Of a DNA stretch of 33,655 nucleotides, positions 16,029-24,499 are shown piece by piece. Each line of letters begins with the position of its first letter. Positions within the stretch are counted from its first letter, which is position 1. Below the pieces are notes generated by a model, which made no database searches, was not told the DNA's origin, and saw only the letters and a program-made list of their open reading frames with translations. The stretch is from Candidatus Kaiserbacteria bacterium (lineage in GTDB: Bacteria > Patescibacteriota > Minisyncoccia > Phycocordibacterales > Phycocordibacteraceae), in NCBI GenBank assembly GCA_011322135.1, contig DRNP01000005.1, positions 1 to 33,655 on the forward strand, given 5' to 3'. Both the position numbers and the translations under genes were made by a program.

Positions 16029-16232
16029 ATGTCAGCAGAAAGCACACTTATTTTAGCGGGGGTTCTTGTGTTACTCACACGTTTCCTGGGACTTCCATCA
16101 GAATGGTACGTTTATATTTATTCGGCACTCGGTATCGTCATAATAAGTATTGGAATCATGTTGCACTTGCGTCGTTCAGAGCGTAAGGCAAAACGTTTTA
16201 CAGATGAACATACAAAAGAAAAAGACGCGTAA
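16029..16232 (+). CDS. Small two-helix membrane protein, unknown function
   Basis: A 67-aa protein. Two hydrophobic segments (about residues 6-22 and 27-47) are followed by a basic and charged tail (RRSERKAKRFTDEHTKEKDA), so the C-terminus is probably cytoplasmic. It follows rsmI by 12 bp and may share its transcript. I do not recognise a family. The codon pattern and compact spacing make it a likely real gene. The 16233-16397 stretch after it has no gene. Confidence 0.55.
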   Translation: MSAESTLILAGVLVLLTRFLGLPSEWYVYIYSALGIVIISIGIMLHLRRSERKAKRFTDEHTKEKDA

Positions 16233-16384
16233 CCCAAAGCTATAAGATGTATCTCGCATAGTGCGTCCAAATAATTGAGGAATACATACATAAGTGATGT
16301 GTGAAAATATCAAGTCTCCATATAGCGCAGTGACAATGATGTCTAAAAGTGTTATTTAAATATTTTTTGCACGCCTTTGTGCGT

Positions 16385-16390
16385 TATAAT
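16385..16390 (+). promoter_or_regulatory. -10 box of the VirD4-like gene
   Basis: A consensus TATAAT ends 7 nt before ATG 16398, predicting a transcript that begins at the start codon. There is no clear -35 at 16-18 bp. Confidence 0.6.
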
Positions 16391-16397
16391 TAACATA

Positions 16398-18152
16398 ATG
16401 GAAAATCCGGAACGAGTTACATATTTTGCCGCCACTGATTCACGTGGGAAACGAATACCTTTTGGCATAAAACAAAAAGATAGGTCGCGACACATGTATG
16501 TCATTGGTAAAACAGGTATGGGGAAATCAACCATGCTCGAAAATATGGCGATTCAAGATATGCGAAACGGAGAAGGTCTGGCACTCATTGATCCTCACGG
16601 AGGAACGGCGGAGAAACTTCTGGAATATATTCCGGAGGATCGTATCGATGATGTTGTGTATTTCGCACCGTTTGATATGGAACAACCTATTGCTTTTAAT
16701 GTAATGGAAGATGTCGGGTACGACAAACGTCATTTGGTAGTTTCCGGTCTCATGGCGACTTTTAAAAAGATTTGGCAAGACGCGTGGAGTGCGCGCATGG
16801 AATACATTCTTTCAAATACACTTCTGGCACTTCTTGAATATCCCGATGCCACATTGTTGGGTGTAAATCGTATGTATACTGACAAGACTTATAGAAAGCG
16901 TGTTGTAGATAATATAAAAGACCCTCTCGTAAAAGATTTTTGGACAAAAGAATTTGCCGGTTTTACAGACAGATATGCACAAGAGGCAACTCCTGCAATT
17001 CAAAATAAAATAGGGCAATTTACGAGCAACCCGCTTATTCGTAATATTATCGGTCAGCCAAAATCATCTTTTGACATACGGCAGATGATGGACCAAAAAA
17101 AGATTCTTATCGTGAATCTATCAAAAGGACTTGTTGGTGAGACCAATATGCAACTTTTGGGCTCGATGCTCACGACACGCATCTTTTTGGCGGCAATGAG
17201 TCGTGCGGATACACAAGCGCAGAGTTTGGCAAAACTTCCAAACTTTTATTTTTACGTTGACGAATTTCAAAACTTTGCAAACGAGACCTTTGCGGAGATT
17301 CTTTCAGAAGCTCGCAAATATAAACTAAACCTTGTTATCGCTCATCAGTATATTGAGCAAATGGATGAACAGGTGCGCGCTGCCGTTTTTGGAAACGTCG
17401 GTACAACGGTCTCTTTTCGTGTCGGACCTTTTGACGCGGAAGTTCTGGAAACTGTTTTCATGCCTGAGTTTACAAAAGAAGATTTAGTAAATTTGGGGTT
17501 TGCGCAAATATACGTAACTTTAATGATAGATGGCGTTGGCTCGCGTCCGTTTTCCGCGATAACAATTCCTCCGATTGAAGCTCCTGCGCGTACTTTTGAA
17601 CACGAGGTAATCTCCGCATCACGCGCGCGTTTTGGGCATCCACGTTTGGAAATAGAAGAAGCCGTTTCAGCAGAGCTTGCAAAAACAGAAAAAGAAAAAC
17701 CTTCGAATCAAAAAAACAATAGACAGTTCAATGGTGTGTCGGCGCGCAAAGATTATAACTACAAAAATTCAGAGCAAGCACATCAACAACGAAGAAAAGA
17801 CAATACAAAAGAAAAAGATGAACAAACAAAAAATAGGAAGTTCGAATATGTTTCGAAACAGAAAAGCTCCGGAGATTTAAAAGGCATACTCCGCACGTTG
17901 TCGCAAGATTCCAAAGACGCAAAAGCAAGAAGTAAGACCACACAAAAAGAATCTCTGAAAAATACGCTCGCAGGAGTTTTGGCAAAATCAAAAAATAACA
18001 CACAAAACGAAAGACAAGATAAAAAAACTGGACAGATACGGCAAGAAAGGGAAACTCCATCTTCTGAGAAACAAACTACAAAAGCGGAGCAACAAAAGCC
18101 GTTTGAGGTGCCTGAAAATCAATTACGAAAAATCTTAAAAGGAGAAAAATGA
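16398..18152 (+). CDS. VirD4/TraG-like DNA-translocation ATPase
   Basis: A 584-aa ATPase related to type IV coupling proteins and HerA/TraD-type DNA pumps. Walker A GKTGMGKST is at residues 37-45, followed by LALIDPHGGTAEKLL. The Walker B region is NFYFYVDEFQNFANETFAEILSEAR in two adjoining blocks, then the sensor segment LVIAHQYIEQMDEQVR. No N-terminal membrane helix is present, so it is probably a soluble or peripheral ring ATPase. From about residue 430 on, the chain is a long, low-complexity Lys/Glu/Gln-rich tail, probably disordered, ending in LRKILKGEK. It precedes a ComEA-like gene, which suggests DNA uptake or conjugation-like transfer. The start is ATG 16398, set by the -10 box. Confidence 0.82.
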   Translation: MENPERVTYFAATDSRGKRIPFGIKQKDRSRHMYVIGKTGMGKSTMLENMAIQDMRNGEGLALIDPHGGTAEKLLEYIPEDRIDDVVYFAPFDMEQPIAFNVMEDVGYDKRHLVVSGLMATFKKIWQDAWSARMEYILSNTLLALLEYPDATLLGVNRMYTDKTYRKRVVDNIKDPLVKDFWTKEFAGFTDRYAQEATPAIQNKIGQFTSNPLIRNIIGQPKSSFDIRQMMDQKKILIVNLSKGLVGETNMQLLGSMLTTRIFLAAMSRADTQAQSLAKLPNFYFYVDEFQNFANETFAEILSEARKYKLNLVIAHQYIEQMDEQVRAAVFGNVGTTVSFRVGPFDAEVLETVFMPEFTKEDLVNLGFAQIYVTLMIDGVGSRPFSAITIPPIEAPARTFEHEVISASRARFGHPRLEIEEAVSAELAKTEKEKPSNQKNNRQFNGVSARKDYNYKNSEQAHQQRRKDNTKEKDEQTKNRKFEYVSKQKSSGDLKGILRTLSQDSKDAKARSKTTQKESLKNTLAGVLAKSKNNTQNERQDKKTGQIRQERETPSSEKQTTKAEQQKPFEVPENQLRKILKGEK

Positions 18153-18171
18153 TATAGACATACATTGTTTT

Positions 18172-19431
18172 ATGCGACGACTGTTTTTGATTTTCAGTTT
18201 TACGATACTTGTATTTCCTTCATTTGTTTTTGCATCACTTGTAAATATAAATACAGCTAACGTATCCGCATTGCAGAAATTACATGGTATAGGAACTGTA
18301 AAAGCACAAAAAATTATTGATTATCGTAATACGCACGGTGCATTTATTTCGATTGATGATATTAAAAAAGTGAGCGGTATCGGTAATGATACCTACGCAC
18401 GAATTGCAGATAGCATTACCGTGAATGGTTCAAGTGCTTTAGCGAAAAATACAGATAAAAGTACAAATACAGATAAAAGCTCAGTAGCTACAGTGAATAA
18501 AAAACAATCAAACGTAGAGAATCAAAATTACTCATCACACACATCTGCGATACCCACACCATCAAAATTGTCTGTTACGATTGAATCAAAAACAACTGTA
18601 TTTTCGGATGTGCCTTTTGTGTTTATGGCAAAAGTAAAAACAGATGCCGGCATCATTGATACTTCGGCGCGCATATCGTGGAGTTTTGGAGACGGGTCTG
18701 CGAGCGAGGGTCGCATTGTATCTAAAAATTATCATTATTCGGGTAAATATCGTGTCGTTGCCATAGCGCGTGATGGGGAAGTGAGTGCTCGAGATGAAAT
18801 AACAATATCGGTTGTACCACCTGAAGTTAGTGTTGCTTCTGTTTCCGTAGACGGAGTTATTTTGGAAAATAATTCCGATATAGAAACAGATTTATCGGGC
18901 TGGAGCATAATCTCTAAAAAAGGTGTGTTTCGCATACCGGTCGGTACTACACTGTTGCCAAAATCTCGAGTGCTGTTTCCTTTTTCGATTATGAGATTAC
19001 CCGTTGCGTGGAATGTGAAGCTGGTATGTCCGGACAGCGTGATTGCTTCCGAGTACAAATCGAAAGAGAGCTCTTTAAAAATGCATTCGTTAGTATCTAA
19101 AAATGTACATATACAAAAAATGAAACCTTTGTCGGGAGCACATGGTTTTAATAAGGTGAGTGGCAAAAGTTTTACAAATACAAACAAAGTCGCCTCTCTA
19201 ATTGTACATAATACTATTGCTCATGACATTGAAGCAGTAAAAGCCCCCACGCGACTTACTAAAGTTAGTCGCGTGGGGGCACCTTTGGGAAGCTCGTCTA
19301 TTGCGAATGCGTCAGATACTAAAACAACAGCCCCGTTATCCGGTCAAAAGAAATACGATAATAAAATGACGTGGCTACTTAGCGTTGCCGGTATTTTTGC
19401 GCTCGCAGGTGGGGCGTTCGTTATTCTTTAG
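18172..19431 (+). CDS. Exported ComEA-like HhH / PKD / LTD-like protein with C-terminal anchor
   Basis: A 419-aa protein. The signal peptide is residues 1-21 (cleavage after VFA). A ComEA-type double helix-hairpin-helix DNA-binding unit is at about 22-85 (VNINTANVSALQKLHGIG and IDDIKKVSGIGNDTYARI), followed by a Ser/Thr/Lys linker. A PKD-like domain is at about 130-215 (WSFGDGS). A lamin-tail-like beta domain lies at about 220-300 (ETDLSGWSIISKKGVFRIP), then a second low-complexity linker. The chain ends in a membrane helix at 398-419. ComEA binds incoming double-stranded DNA outside the membrane, so this should be a surface or periplasmic DNA-binding protein tethered at its C-terminus. A 38-bp inverted repeat lies in the second linker. 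Its pairing with the VirD4-like ATPase supports a DNA-traffic role. Confidence 0.8.
   Translation: MRRLFLIFSFTILVFPSFVFASLVNINTANVSALQKLHGIGTVKAQKIIDYRNTHGAFISIDDIKKVSGIGNDTYARIADSITVNGSSALAKNTDKSTNTDKSSVATVNKKQSNVENQNYSSHTSAIPTPSKLSVTIESKTTVFSDVPFVFMAKVKTDAGIIDTSARISWSFGDGSASEGRIVSKNYHYSGKYRVVAIARDGEVSARDEITISVVPPEVSVASVSVDGVILENNSDIETDLSGWSIISKKGVFRIPVGTTLLPKSRVLFPFSIMRLPVAWNVKLVCPDSVIASEYKSKESSLKMHSLVSKNVHIQKMKPLSGAHGFNKVSGKSFTNTNKVASLIVHNTIAHDIEAVKAPTRLTKVSRVGAPLGSSSIANASDTKTTAPLSGQKKYDNKMTWLLSVAGIFALAGGAFVIL
19243..19280. repeat. In-frame GC-rich inverted repeat inside the ComEA-like gene
   Basis: The arms GCCCCCACGCGACT and AGTCGCGTGGGGGC are perfectly complementary over 14 bp, and the spacer adds two more pairs after one mismatch. 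It encodes residues 358-370 in an otherwise low-complexity linker. It differs sharply in base composition from the flanks. Confidence 0.8.
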
Positions 19432-19577
19432 AATGGTTTGTAAGTGCGAATTGTTCGCGCGAGCAAGTGAACGGTGTGAATGTTGACAGGTTGTATCCGC
19501 GTTTATGCCGGGCACTAAACAATGTTTATGATGTACGTGCTAGCTCAAATGTTTGTTTTGATATATGCTTGAATTAT

Positions 19578-20468
19578 ATGGATTCTAAAATTATTCTTGT
19601 TACCGGCGGGGCAGGTTTTATCGGGCACAATTTGTGCAAGCGTCTTGTACAAGACAAGAACAACCGAGTTATATCGTTGGATAATTACTTTACCGGAAGT
19701 CGTGAAAACCATGTAGATGGTGTGGAATACAGAGAAGGACATACAAAAGACATTGAAAAACATGTTCCGGAAACTCCGGATATCGTCTACCACCTCGGCG
19801 AGTACTCGCGCACGGCATCAAGCCTTGATGAGCCGGATGTCGTATTTGATTTAAATATTGTCGGTACGTTTGGCGTACTTGAGCATTGGCGCAAAAGAAA
19901 ATACAAATTAGTATATGCCGGCTCGTCAACAAAATTTGTCGGTGCACGAAAAGATGGCGTAGAAGGGCGTGATCTCGCTCCGTACAATTGGATGAAAGCT
20001 GCGAACACGGAACTACTGCATAATTATGGTCGTTGGTACAATCTCCCGTATGCGATTACGTATTTTTATAATGTTTATGGACAGGGAGAGAGAGCCGGAC
20101 AATTTGACGGGACATACGGGACAGTAGTGGAAACATTTAAACAGTGTTATTTAAATAACCAACCGTGTCTTATAAATGGTACCGGTGAACAGACACGTGC
20201 TTTTACACATGTAGACGACACGATAGATGCACTCATGCTTGTCGGAGAAAAAGGCGTTGCTGACGAATACGCTATAAGTGCAAAAGAAATATATTCGCTA
20301 CTAGAGCTTGCTGAAATGTTTGGAATTAAAACAGAGTTTAAATCGGCAACGCGCTCAACACGTTCGTCCGGAGCAGATGACACCACGAAGCTGGAAAAAC
20401 TCGGGTGGGAACAACGTCACACTCTTGAAGATTATATAGAACAAATTAAACGCGTTTCTAAAAAATAA
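19578..20468 (+). CDS. NAD-dependent nucleotide-sugar epimerase/dehydratase
   Basis: A 296-aa extended short-chain dehydrogenase. NAD-binding GGAGFIG is at residues 10-16. The catalytic Ser region is YAGSSTKFVG and the catalytic pair is YNWMK (YxxxK). FYNVYGQGERAG and the late GEQTRAFTHVDD segment are typical of UDP-glucose 4-epimerase-like and dTDP-sugar enzymes. It likely makes or modifies a nucleotide-sugar for the glycosyltransferases downstream. The start is ATG 19578 (MDSKIILVTGG), since the 37 extra residues in the ORF track are unlike the family. An extended -10-like TGATATATG lies 10 nt upstream. The substrate cannot be fixed from sequence. Confidence 0.88.
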   Translation: MDSKIILVTGGAGFIGHNLCKRLVQDKNNRVISLDNYFTGSRENHVDGVEYREGHTKDIEKHVPETPDIVYHLGEYSRTASSLDEPDVVFDLNIVGTFGVLEHWRKRKYKLVYAGSSTKFVGARKDGVEGRDLAPYNWMKAANTELLHNYGRWYNLPYAITYFYNVYGQGERAGQFDGTYGTVVETFKQCYLNNQPCLINGTGEQTRAFTHVDDTIDALMLVGEKGVADEYAISAKEIYSLLELAEMFGIKTEFKSATRSTRSSGADDTTKLEKLGWEQRHTLEDYIEQIKRVSKK

Positions 20469-20471
20469 TAC

Positions 20472-21626
20472 ATGAAGCGCATTTTAATTTTTTCACTTGC
20501 ATATTATCCGGTTTTTGTTTCCGGAGCAGAGGCGGCAATAAAAGAGATTACAGACCGCATCACCCCGGAGGATATTGAGTTTCATATGATAACCATGCTT
20601 TTTGACCGCAGTTCTCCACGCGATGAGATTATCGGTAATGTGCATGTACACCGTGTCGGGTTTGGTGGTGCGTATATTTCAAAGATTTTATTTCCGGTCG
20701 TTTCGGCGCTCAAGGCGCGCAGTTTACACAAGAAGTATCATTTTGATGCTATGTGGGCAATGATGACATACATGCTATTGCCAACAATGCTTGCAAAAAG
20801 TTTTGGTGTTCGAGTACCGCACGTTTTGACACTTCAAGACGGCGACCCGTATAAAAAAGTTTTTGGTCGTATGCGTATTGTGCCTTTTATTTCAATTATC
20901 AATAAAGGATTTCGTACTGCCGGAGTTATACAAGTTATATCGCGCTATCTCGCGTCGTGGCCGGAGAAGCGCGGTTCCGATAGTTCCGTGGTGCTGGTAC
21001 GTAACGGTGCAAATCCACGAGACCTTAAAGAGGATTCTTCCAAAGAAGATATTATTGCGGTGCAGAAAAAGATTGGTAAGAAAGACGGAGACGTATGGAT
21101 TGTCAACACTTCTCGTATGGTGCATCAAAAAGGGATTGATACTACTATAGAGGCACTGACGCATCTACCTGCATATGTGAAATTTCTTGCAGTAGGTGAC
21201 GGGGTAGATGCTACAAAATTGAAAGAGCTCGCTACTCGTTTGGGTGTTGCCGATAGAGTTGTCTTTACCGGTCAAGTCGACCGCTCAGAGGTAACTTTAT
21301 ATCGTAAGGCATGCGATATTTTTGTCGCACCGTCACGCTCGGAAGGACTCGGAAATGCTTTTGTTTCTGCTCTTGCGTCGCGTCTCCCGCTTGTTACGTC
21401 CGGAGTTGGAGGTATCGCGGATTACGCAATAGACGGAGAGACCGCATGGATTGTTCATCCTGATGACCCGCAAGCGCTTGCCCAAAAGATTAAAGAGGTT
21501 ATGGATAATCCTGAAAAAGCACACAAAATCTCAGAACATGCGCGCTCTATTGTTGAAAATGAGTATGATTGGGACAAGATAGCTACACAGATGCGTGAGC
21601 GAGTGTTTAATCCTGTATTAAAATGA
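20472..21626 (+). CDS. Family-4 glycosyltransferase
   Basis: A GT-B enzyme of 384 aa. The N-terminal domain opens with KRILIFSLAYYPVFVSGAEAAI, with the glycine-rich acceptor loop altered to SGAEAA. The C-terminal domain carries VNTSRMVHQKGIDTTIEAL, VGDGVDATKLKELA and PSRSEGLGNAFVSALASRLP. The first glutamate of EX7E is present (SEGLG), but the second position is Ser. The enzyme follows the epimerase by 3 bp and overlaps the HD gene by 4 bp (ATGA), forming a three-gene unit. Its donor and acceptor are unknown. No Shine-Dalgarno is visible. Confidence 0.92.
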   Translation: MKRILIFSLAYYPVFVSGAEAAIKEITDRITPEDIEFHMITMLFDRSSPRDEIIGNVHVHRVGFGGAYISKILFPVVSALKARSLHKKYHFDAMWAMMTYMLLPTMLAKSFGVRVPHVLTLQDGDPYKKVFGRMRIVPFISIINKGFRTAGVIQVISRYLASWPEKRGSDSSVVLVRNGANPRDLKEDSSKEDIIAVQKKIGKKDGDVWIVNTSRMVHQKGIDTTIEALTHLPAYVKFLAVGDGVDATKLKELATRLGVADRVVFTGQVDRSEVTLYRKACDIFVAPSRSEGLGNAFVSALASRLPLVTSGVGGIADYAIDGETAWIVHPDDPQALAQKIKEVMDNPEKAHKISEHARSIVENEYDWDKIATQMRERVFNPVLK

Positions 21627-22168
21627 ACGGAGCACTTGTAGAGAAAGCAATGTTGATGGCACTTCGCGCACATGAAGGGCAAACGCGAAAAGAATCTTCA
21701 GCGCCATATATTGTGCATCCTGTTCGGGTGGCAATATTGTTGGCACGGTATGGTTTATCGGATACGGTAGTTGCAGCAGGACTCGTGCATGATGTTGTGG
21801 AGGATACGAATGTATCGCTTGATGATGTGCGAAACGAACTCGGTGATGAAGTGGCAGGTATGGTAGCTTCTGTAACACACGACAATGCACTTTCGTGGAT
21901 TGAAAAAAAGAAAGCATATATTGAAACGGTACGCACAGCTAGCGAAGAAGCAAAAGCTATCTCTGTAGCTGACAAGATTGCGAATGCAGAGAGTCTGATT
22001 TCGTCACACGCTCGGGAGGGAAGTGAAGTCTGGCGACATTTCAGTACCGGACGTGAGAAGAAATTATGGTTTGAGGAAGCGGTGCTCGCAATGCTTCAAG
22101 AGTCGTGGCATCATCCGCTCGTTGAAGAATACGCACGTTTTGTGAAGCGACTACAAGGATTGAAATAA
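21623..22168 (+). CDS. HD-domain phosphohydrolase (SpoT/MESH1-like)
   Basis: A 181-aa protein matching the hydrolase half of RelA/SpoT enzymes. H17 lies in AHEGQTRK, H32 in PYIVHP, H56-D57 in GLVHDVVEDT, and a further aspartate in SVADKIANAESL completes the metal site. The (p)ppGpp synthetase, TGS and ACT domains are missing, as in small alarmone hydrolases. It may hydrolyse (p)ppGpp or another nucleotide. The gene is coupled to the glycosyltransferase by ATGA. Confidence 0.8.
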   Translation: MNGALVEKAMLMALRAHEGQTRKESSAPYIVHPVRVAILLARYGLSDTVVAAGLVHDVVEDTNVSLDDVRNELGDEVAGMVASVTHDNALSWIEKKKAYIETVRTASEEAKAISVADKIANAESLISSHAREGSEVWRHFSTGREKKLWFEEAVLAMLQESWHHPLVEEYARFVKRLQGLK

Positions 22169-22219
22169 TCTTGGTTAATTTTATCCGGATTGCAGGCATA
22201 GATACATAGGCGCGGATAT

Positions 22220-22296
22220 TTGCCAAAGTACATAATATGTATTATTATGTTTAATAGGGTAGTTTCGTACATTTTTTAAAACTTGAACAAGGGAGG
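22220..22296 (+). promoter_or_regulatory. Promoter and Shine-Dalgarno of the cupin gene
   Basis: TTGCCA (22220-22225), a 17-bp spacer and TATTAT (22243-22248) form a good sigma-70 promoter with a leader of about 50 nt. GGGAGG (22291-22296) stands 8 nt before ATG 22305. This is the only textbook Shine-Dalgarno I found in the window. Confidence 0.7.
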
Positions 22297-22304
22297 AACC
22301 TGTT

Positions 22305-22730
22305 ATGTCAGATAAGATAGTAATTCCAACGAAGGATTTCGACAAGTATGGAGTAAGCGTGCATGCCAAAATGATGAAAGGGACTTTTGAAAAACGCTTT
22401 GCACTGCGAAGTAAAGATGGAGCAAGTGTTACGATAACGCAGGCTCAATGTGCAGATTACTGGCAGACGGCTCATTCACACAAGGCAACGAGAGAGTTGT
22501 ATTTTGTGTGGAGCGGAGCACTTATTTACGCCAGTCTCTGTGAAGGTAAAATAGTCCTAAACACTTACAAAGCCGGCGAGTTTTTTTCTTGTGAGCCGGG
22601 TGTTGCTCACACGGTATTTGTTGATTTTGGTACAGTATTTGGTACCACAAAGTTTCAGCTCCCCGGGTTTGAATTTCCGGACTATAAATTGGAGCCGGAA
22701 ATGGACAAACTTCTTCACGACATTGTGTAA
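22305..22730 (+). CDS. Cupin-fold protein, possible sugar-modifying enzyme
   Basis: A 141-aa single-domain beta protein. HSHKATRELYFVWSGAL has the spacing of cupin motif 1 (HxH...E), and AGEFFSCEPGVAHTVFVDFGT fits motif 2 (G...PxxxxH). Cupins of this size include small sugar-nucleotide isomerases and metal-binding regulators. A sugar role is plausible in this glycan island but is not shown. Unlike every neighbour it has a leader with a strong Shine-Dalgarno and its own terminator, so it is a single-gene transcription unit and may be a later arrival. Confidence 0.65.
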   Translation: MSDKIVIPTKDFDKYGVSVHAKMMKGTFEKRFALRSKDGASVTITQAQCADYWQTAHSHKATRELYFVWSGALIYASLCEGKIVLNTYKAGEFFSCEPGVAHTVFVDFGTVFGTTKFQLPGFEFPDYKLEPEMDKLLHDIV

Positions 22731-22762
22731 AAACAATCAATGCCAATGTCTGTATCTAAAAC

Positions 22763-22796
22763 AAAATTGCGCGACAATAGTTGCGCAATTTTTTAT
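22763..22796. terminator. Terminator shared by convergent cupin and kinase genes
   Basis: AAAATTGCGC (22763-22772) pairs with GCGCAATTTT (22783-22792), and the T-run extends to 22794. The symmetric A and T flanks make it work in both directions, and the reverse kinase gene ends at 22796. Confidence 0.88.
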
Positions 22797-23908
22797 TAGT
22801 GGAGTGTTTGCTGGCGCTTTTTTTCATCAGTGCTTCGTAGTGTGTCGCGTGTTTTTTTATATTCTTCAATGATTTCAGTTGGAATGTCTGTATCATTTAA
22901 CACATTTTCTAAGACGTTTATCCAAAATGTAATTCTTGCAATAGCAAGCAAGTGCAAGTTACCGTTTGTTTTTTGCAACCAATTAACATAGTAGCGAACA
23001 AGCTCAGTGAATCTGTAAATACGCATTAGTTTGAGAGACATAAGTTCTTCCGGAGCTCTGTTTAATTTTACGTAAGTAATGAGTGCCTCAGCAAGTGATG
23101 GATTATAAAGCACCATGAAATTGATAAATCTCGCCCATCCTTCATATTTATTTCCAAATCGAAATGAAGCATTGTCTAATATATATAAAGTATCGTCACG
23201 GATGCGAAAGTTTTGCGGTGTGAAGTCCCAATGGGTAAGGAAGTCGCAGTACTGCTCGATAGTTTTTTGATGTGTATTTATAAAATCTAATGCGTTGTCT
23301 AATGTGTTTGTGAAATGCTCCGCATGAGAATCTTTTTGAGAAAGTGCTTGTTTTATTTCGTTAACATATTGCTCTGCAGTATTTAAATACTTTTTTGCAT
23401 TCATTTCTTCAAACGTGCCGTGTATCAATTTGTGGTGTTCGTACGTGGAGGCGTTGATATTTTCCTGCGCTTTAAAAGCATCTAGAGCAACAGAGAATTG
23501 TTTTTTTAAAGGTTGTTTAATAAATGGAATTTCTTGTTCTATGTATTCTGTAATAGCAATAACGCCGTTTTGACTTTTTGTAAACAAAAGTTCTTTTGGC
23601 ATGCGGAAAACATCGTACGCAAATGGTAGGAGAGCGAGAGCGACACGTCGCTCTCGCTCTTGTTCTATTTCATGTATACCGCCCTCGTCGGTGCCTATTT
23701 TTATAATGACTTTTGTTTCTTTTGATTTTCTTTTTCCGAGCAATACAAGCTTACTCCCGCTTTTAATAGGACGCGTTAGAGAGCGCTCGCCGATTATATG
23801 TGGTTGTTCTGTATCAAGCTCATATCCGAGTTTTGCCAATAAAGGAGTAAACTCAGAGATTGTACGAGCGGTGTATTCTTCCCATTTTTTTTGTATATCA
23901 ATTGTCAT
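22796..23908 (-). CDS. APH/choline-kinase-fold phosphotransferase
   Basis: A 370-aa protein with the kinase-like phosphotransferase core. A nucleotide-binding lysine lies in VIIKIG (about residue 70). The catalytic loop is HWDFTPQN (226-233, form HxDxxxxN), followed 12 residues later by the metal-binding aspartate in LYILDNAS. This order matches aminoglycoside phosphotransferase and choline/homoserine kinase-type enzymes. The natural substrate is unknown; a sugar or polyol of the surface glycan is a reasonable guess. The start is ATG 23908 (MTIDIQKKWEEY); the track begins at a TTG two codons earlier. It overlaps the upstream glycosyltransferase-like gene by 11 bp and contains a 30-bp palindrome encoding ERERRVALAL. 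Confidence 0.72.
   Translation of the reverse strand: MTIDIQKKWEEYTARTISEFTPLLAKLGYELDTEQPHIIGERSLTRPIKSGSKLVLLGKRKSKETKVIIKIGTDEGGIHEIEQERERRVALALLPFAYDVFRMPKELLFTKSQNGVIAITEYIEQEIPFIKQPLKKQFSVALDAFKAQENINASTYEHHKLIHGTFEEMNAKKYLNTAEQYVNEIKQALSQKDSHAEHFTNTLDNALDFINTHQKTIEQYCDFLTHWDFTPQNFRIRDDTLYILDNASFRFGNKYEGWARFINFMVLYNPSLAEALITYVKLNRAPEELMSLKLMRIYRFTELVRYYVNWLQKTNGNLHLLAIARITFWINVLENVLNDTDIPTEIIEEYKKTRDTLRSTDEKKRQQTLH
23631..23660. repeat. 30-bp palindrome inside the phosphotransferase gene
   Basis: The 14-bp arms AGAGCGAGAGCGAC and GTCGCTCTCGCTCT are perfect complements around a 2-bp centre (AC). It is in frame and encodes a basic stretch (RERRVALAL, on the reverse strand). Confidence 0.85.
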
Positions 23909-24422
23909 ATTCAAGTGTGGTTTCTATTTTCTCCAGATGCTCATTCCATGATGCATTCCACGTATTGATTGCATCGACGGGTTTTGTTTCAAGGGGCAGT
24001 ATTTCCGGCTTTTGTTCAGGTGTGCTTTTTATAACCGCATCTGTACGTATTGTTGCCAGCCAATCTATTATTCCCAAACGAGAAGATGCTTTTTTGTCCG
24101 CGATACAGAATATCGTTTTTTTGTGAAGCGGTGTAAGAATAAGAGGTAATTCCGTTGATATGCCATTTATTACGATGATTGCATCTGTATCGCGTGCAGA
24201 TTGTATCAATGCTTTTCTAAACGCATGTAAGCGTACAAGTCGTGGCTTGTGTTTATCAACCACAGTGACATTTACGTTTTGCAATTGCTCAGGCAAATGT
24301 GTGTATGCCAATACGTTTATTTTATGACCCGCCAATGACAGTCGTCGTGCCAGTTCTTTTGCATACGTAGCAACAGGAGCTATTTCAGGTGGGTAAAGTG
24401 GGGTTGCAAGCACTATGCGCAT
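23898..24422 (-). CDS. Truncated glycosyltransferase: N-terminal GT-B domain only
   Basis: A 174-aa protein matching only the first Rossmann domain of family-4 glycosyltransferases. MRIVLATPLYPPEIAPVATYAKELA is clearly related to the start of the intact enzyme at 25251 (KIVIATPLYPPELGGPATYAK), but the GGP loop is changed to APV. The donor-binding C-terminal half, with EX7E, is missing. After residue 125 the chain becomes unlike the family. The frame is intact, has an extended -10 box 6 nt upstream and overlaps the kinase gene by 11 bp, so it is expressed as designed and not simply broken. It may be a non-catalytic partner or a remnant under new selection. Confidence 0.65.
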   Translation of the reverse strand: MRIVLATPLYPPEIAPVATYAKELARRLSLAGHKINVLAYTHLPEQLQNVNVTVVDKHKPRLVRLHAFRKALIQSARDTDAIIVINGISTELPLILTPLHKKTIFCIADKKASSRLGIIDWLATIRTDAVIKSTPEQKPEILPLETKPVDAINTWNASWNEHLEKIETTLEYDN

Positions 24423-24428
24423 GATTGC

Positions 24429-24437
24429 AATATATCA
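24429..24437 (-). promoter_or_regulatory. Extended -10 box of the truncated glycosyltransferase/kinase unit
   Basis: On the reverse strand TGATATATT ends 6 nt before the ATG at 24422. It is another leaderless arrangement. Confidence 0.55.
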
Positions 24438-24499
24438 TAAACGTGTTTAATCCTCATGAATAAAAGGGAACTCGAGGGCTTCTGGTGCACAGGGTGACA

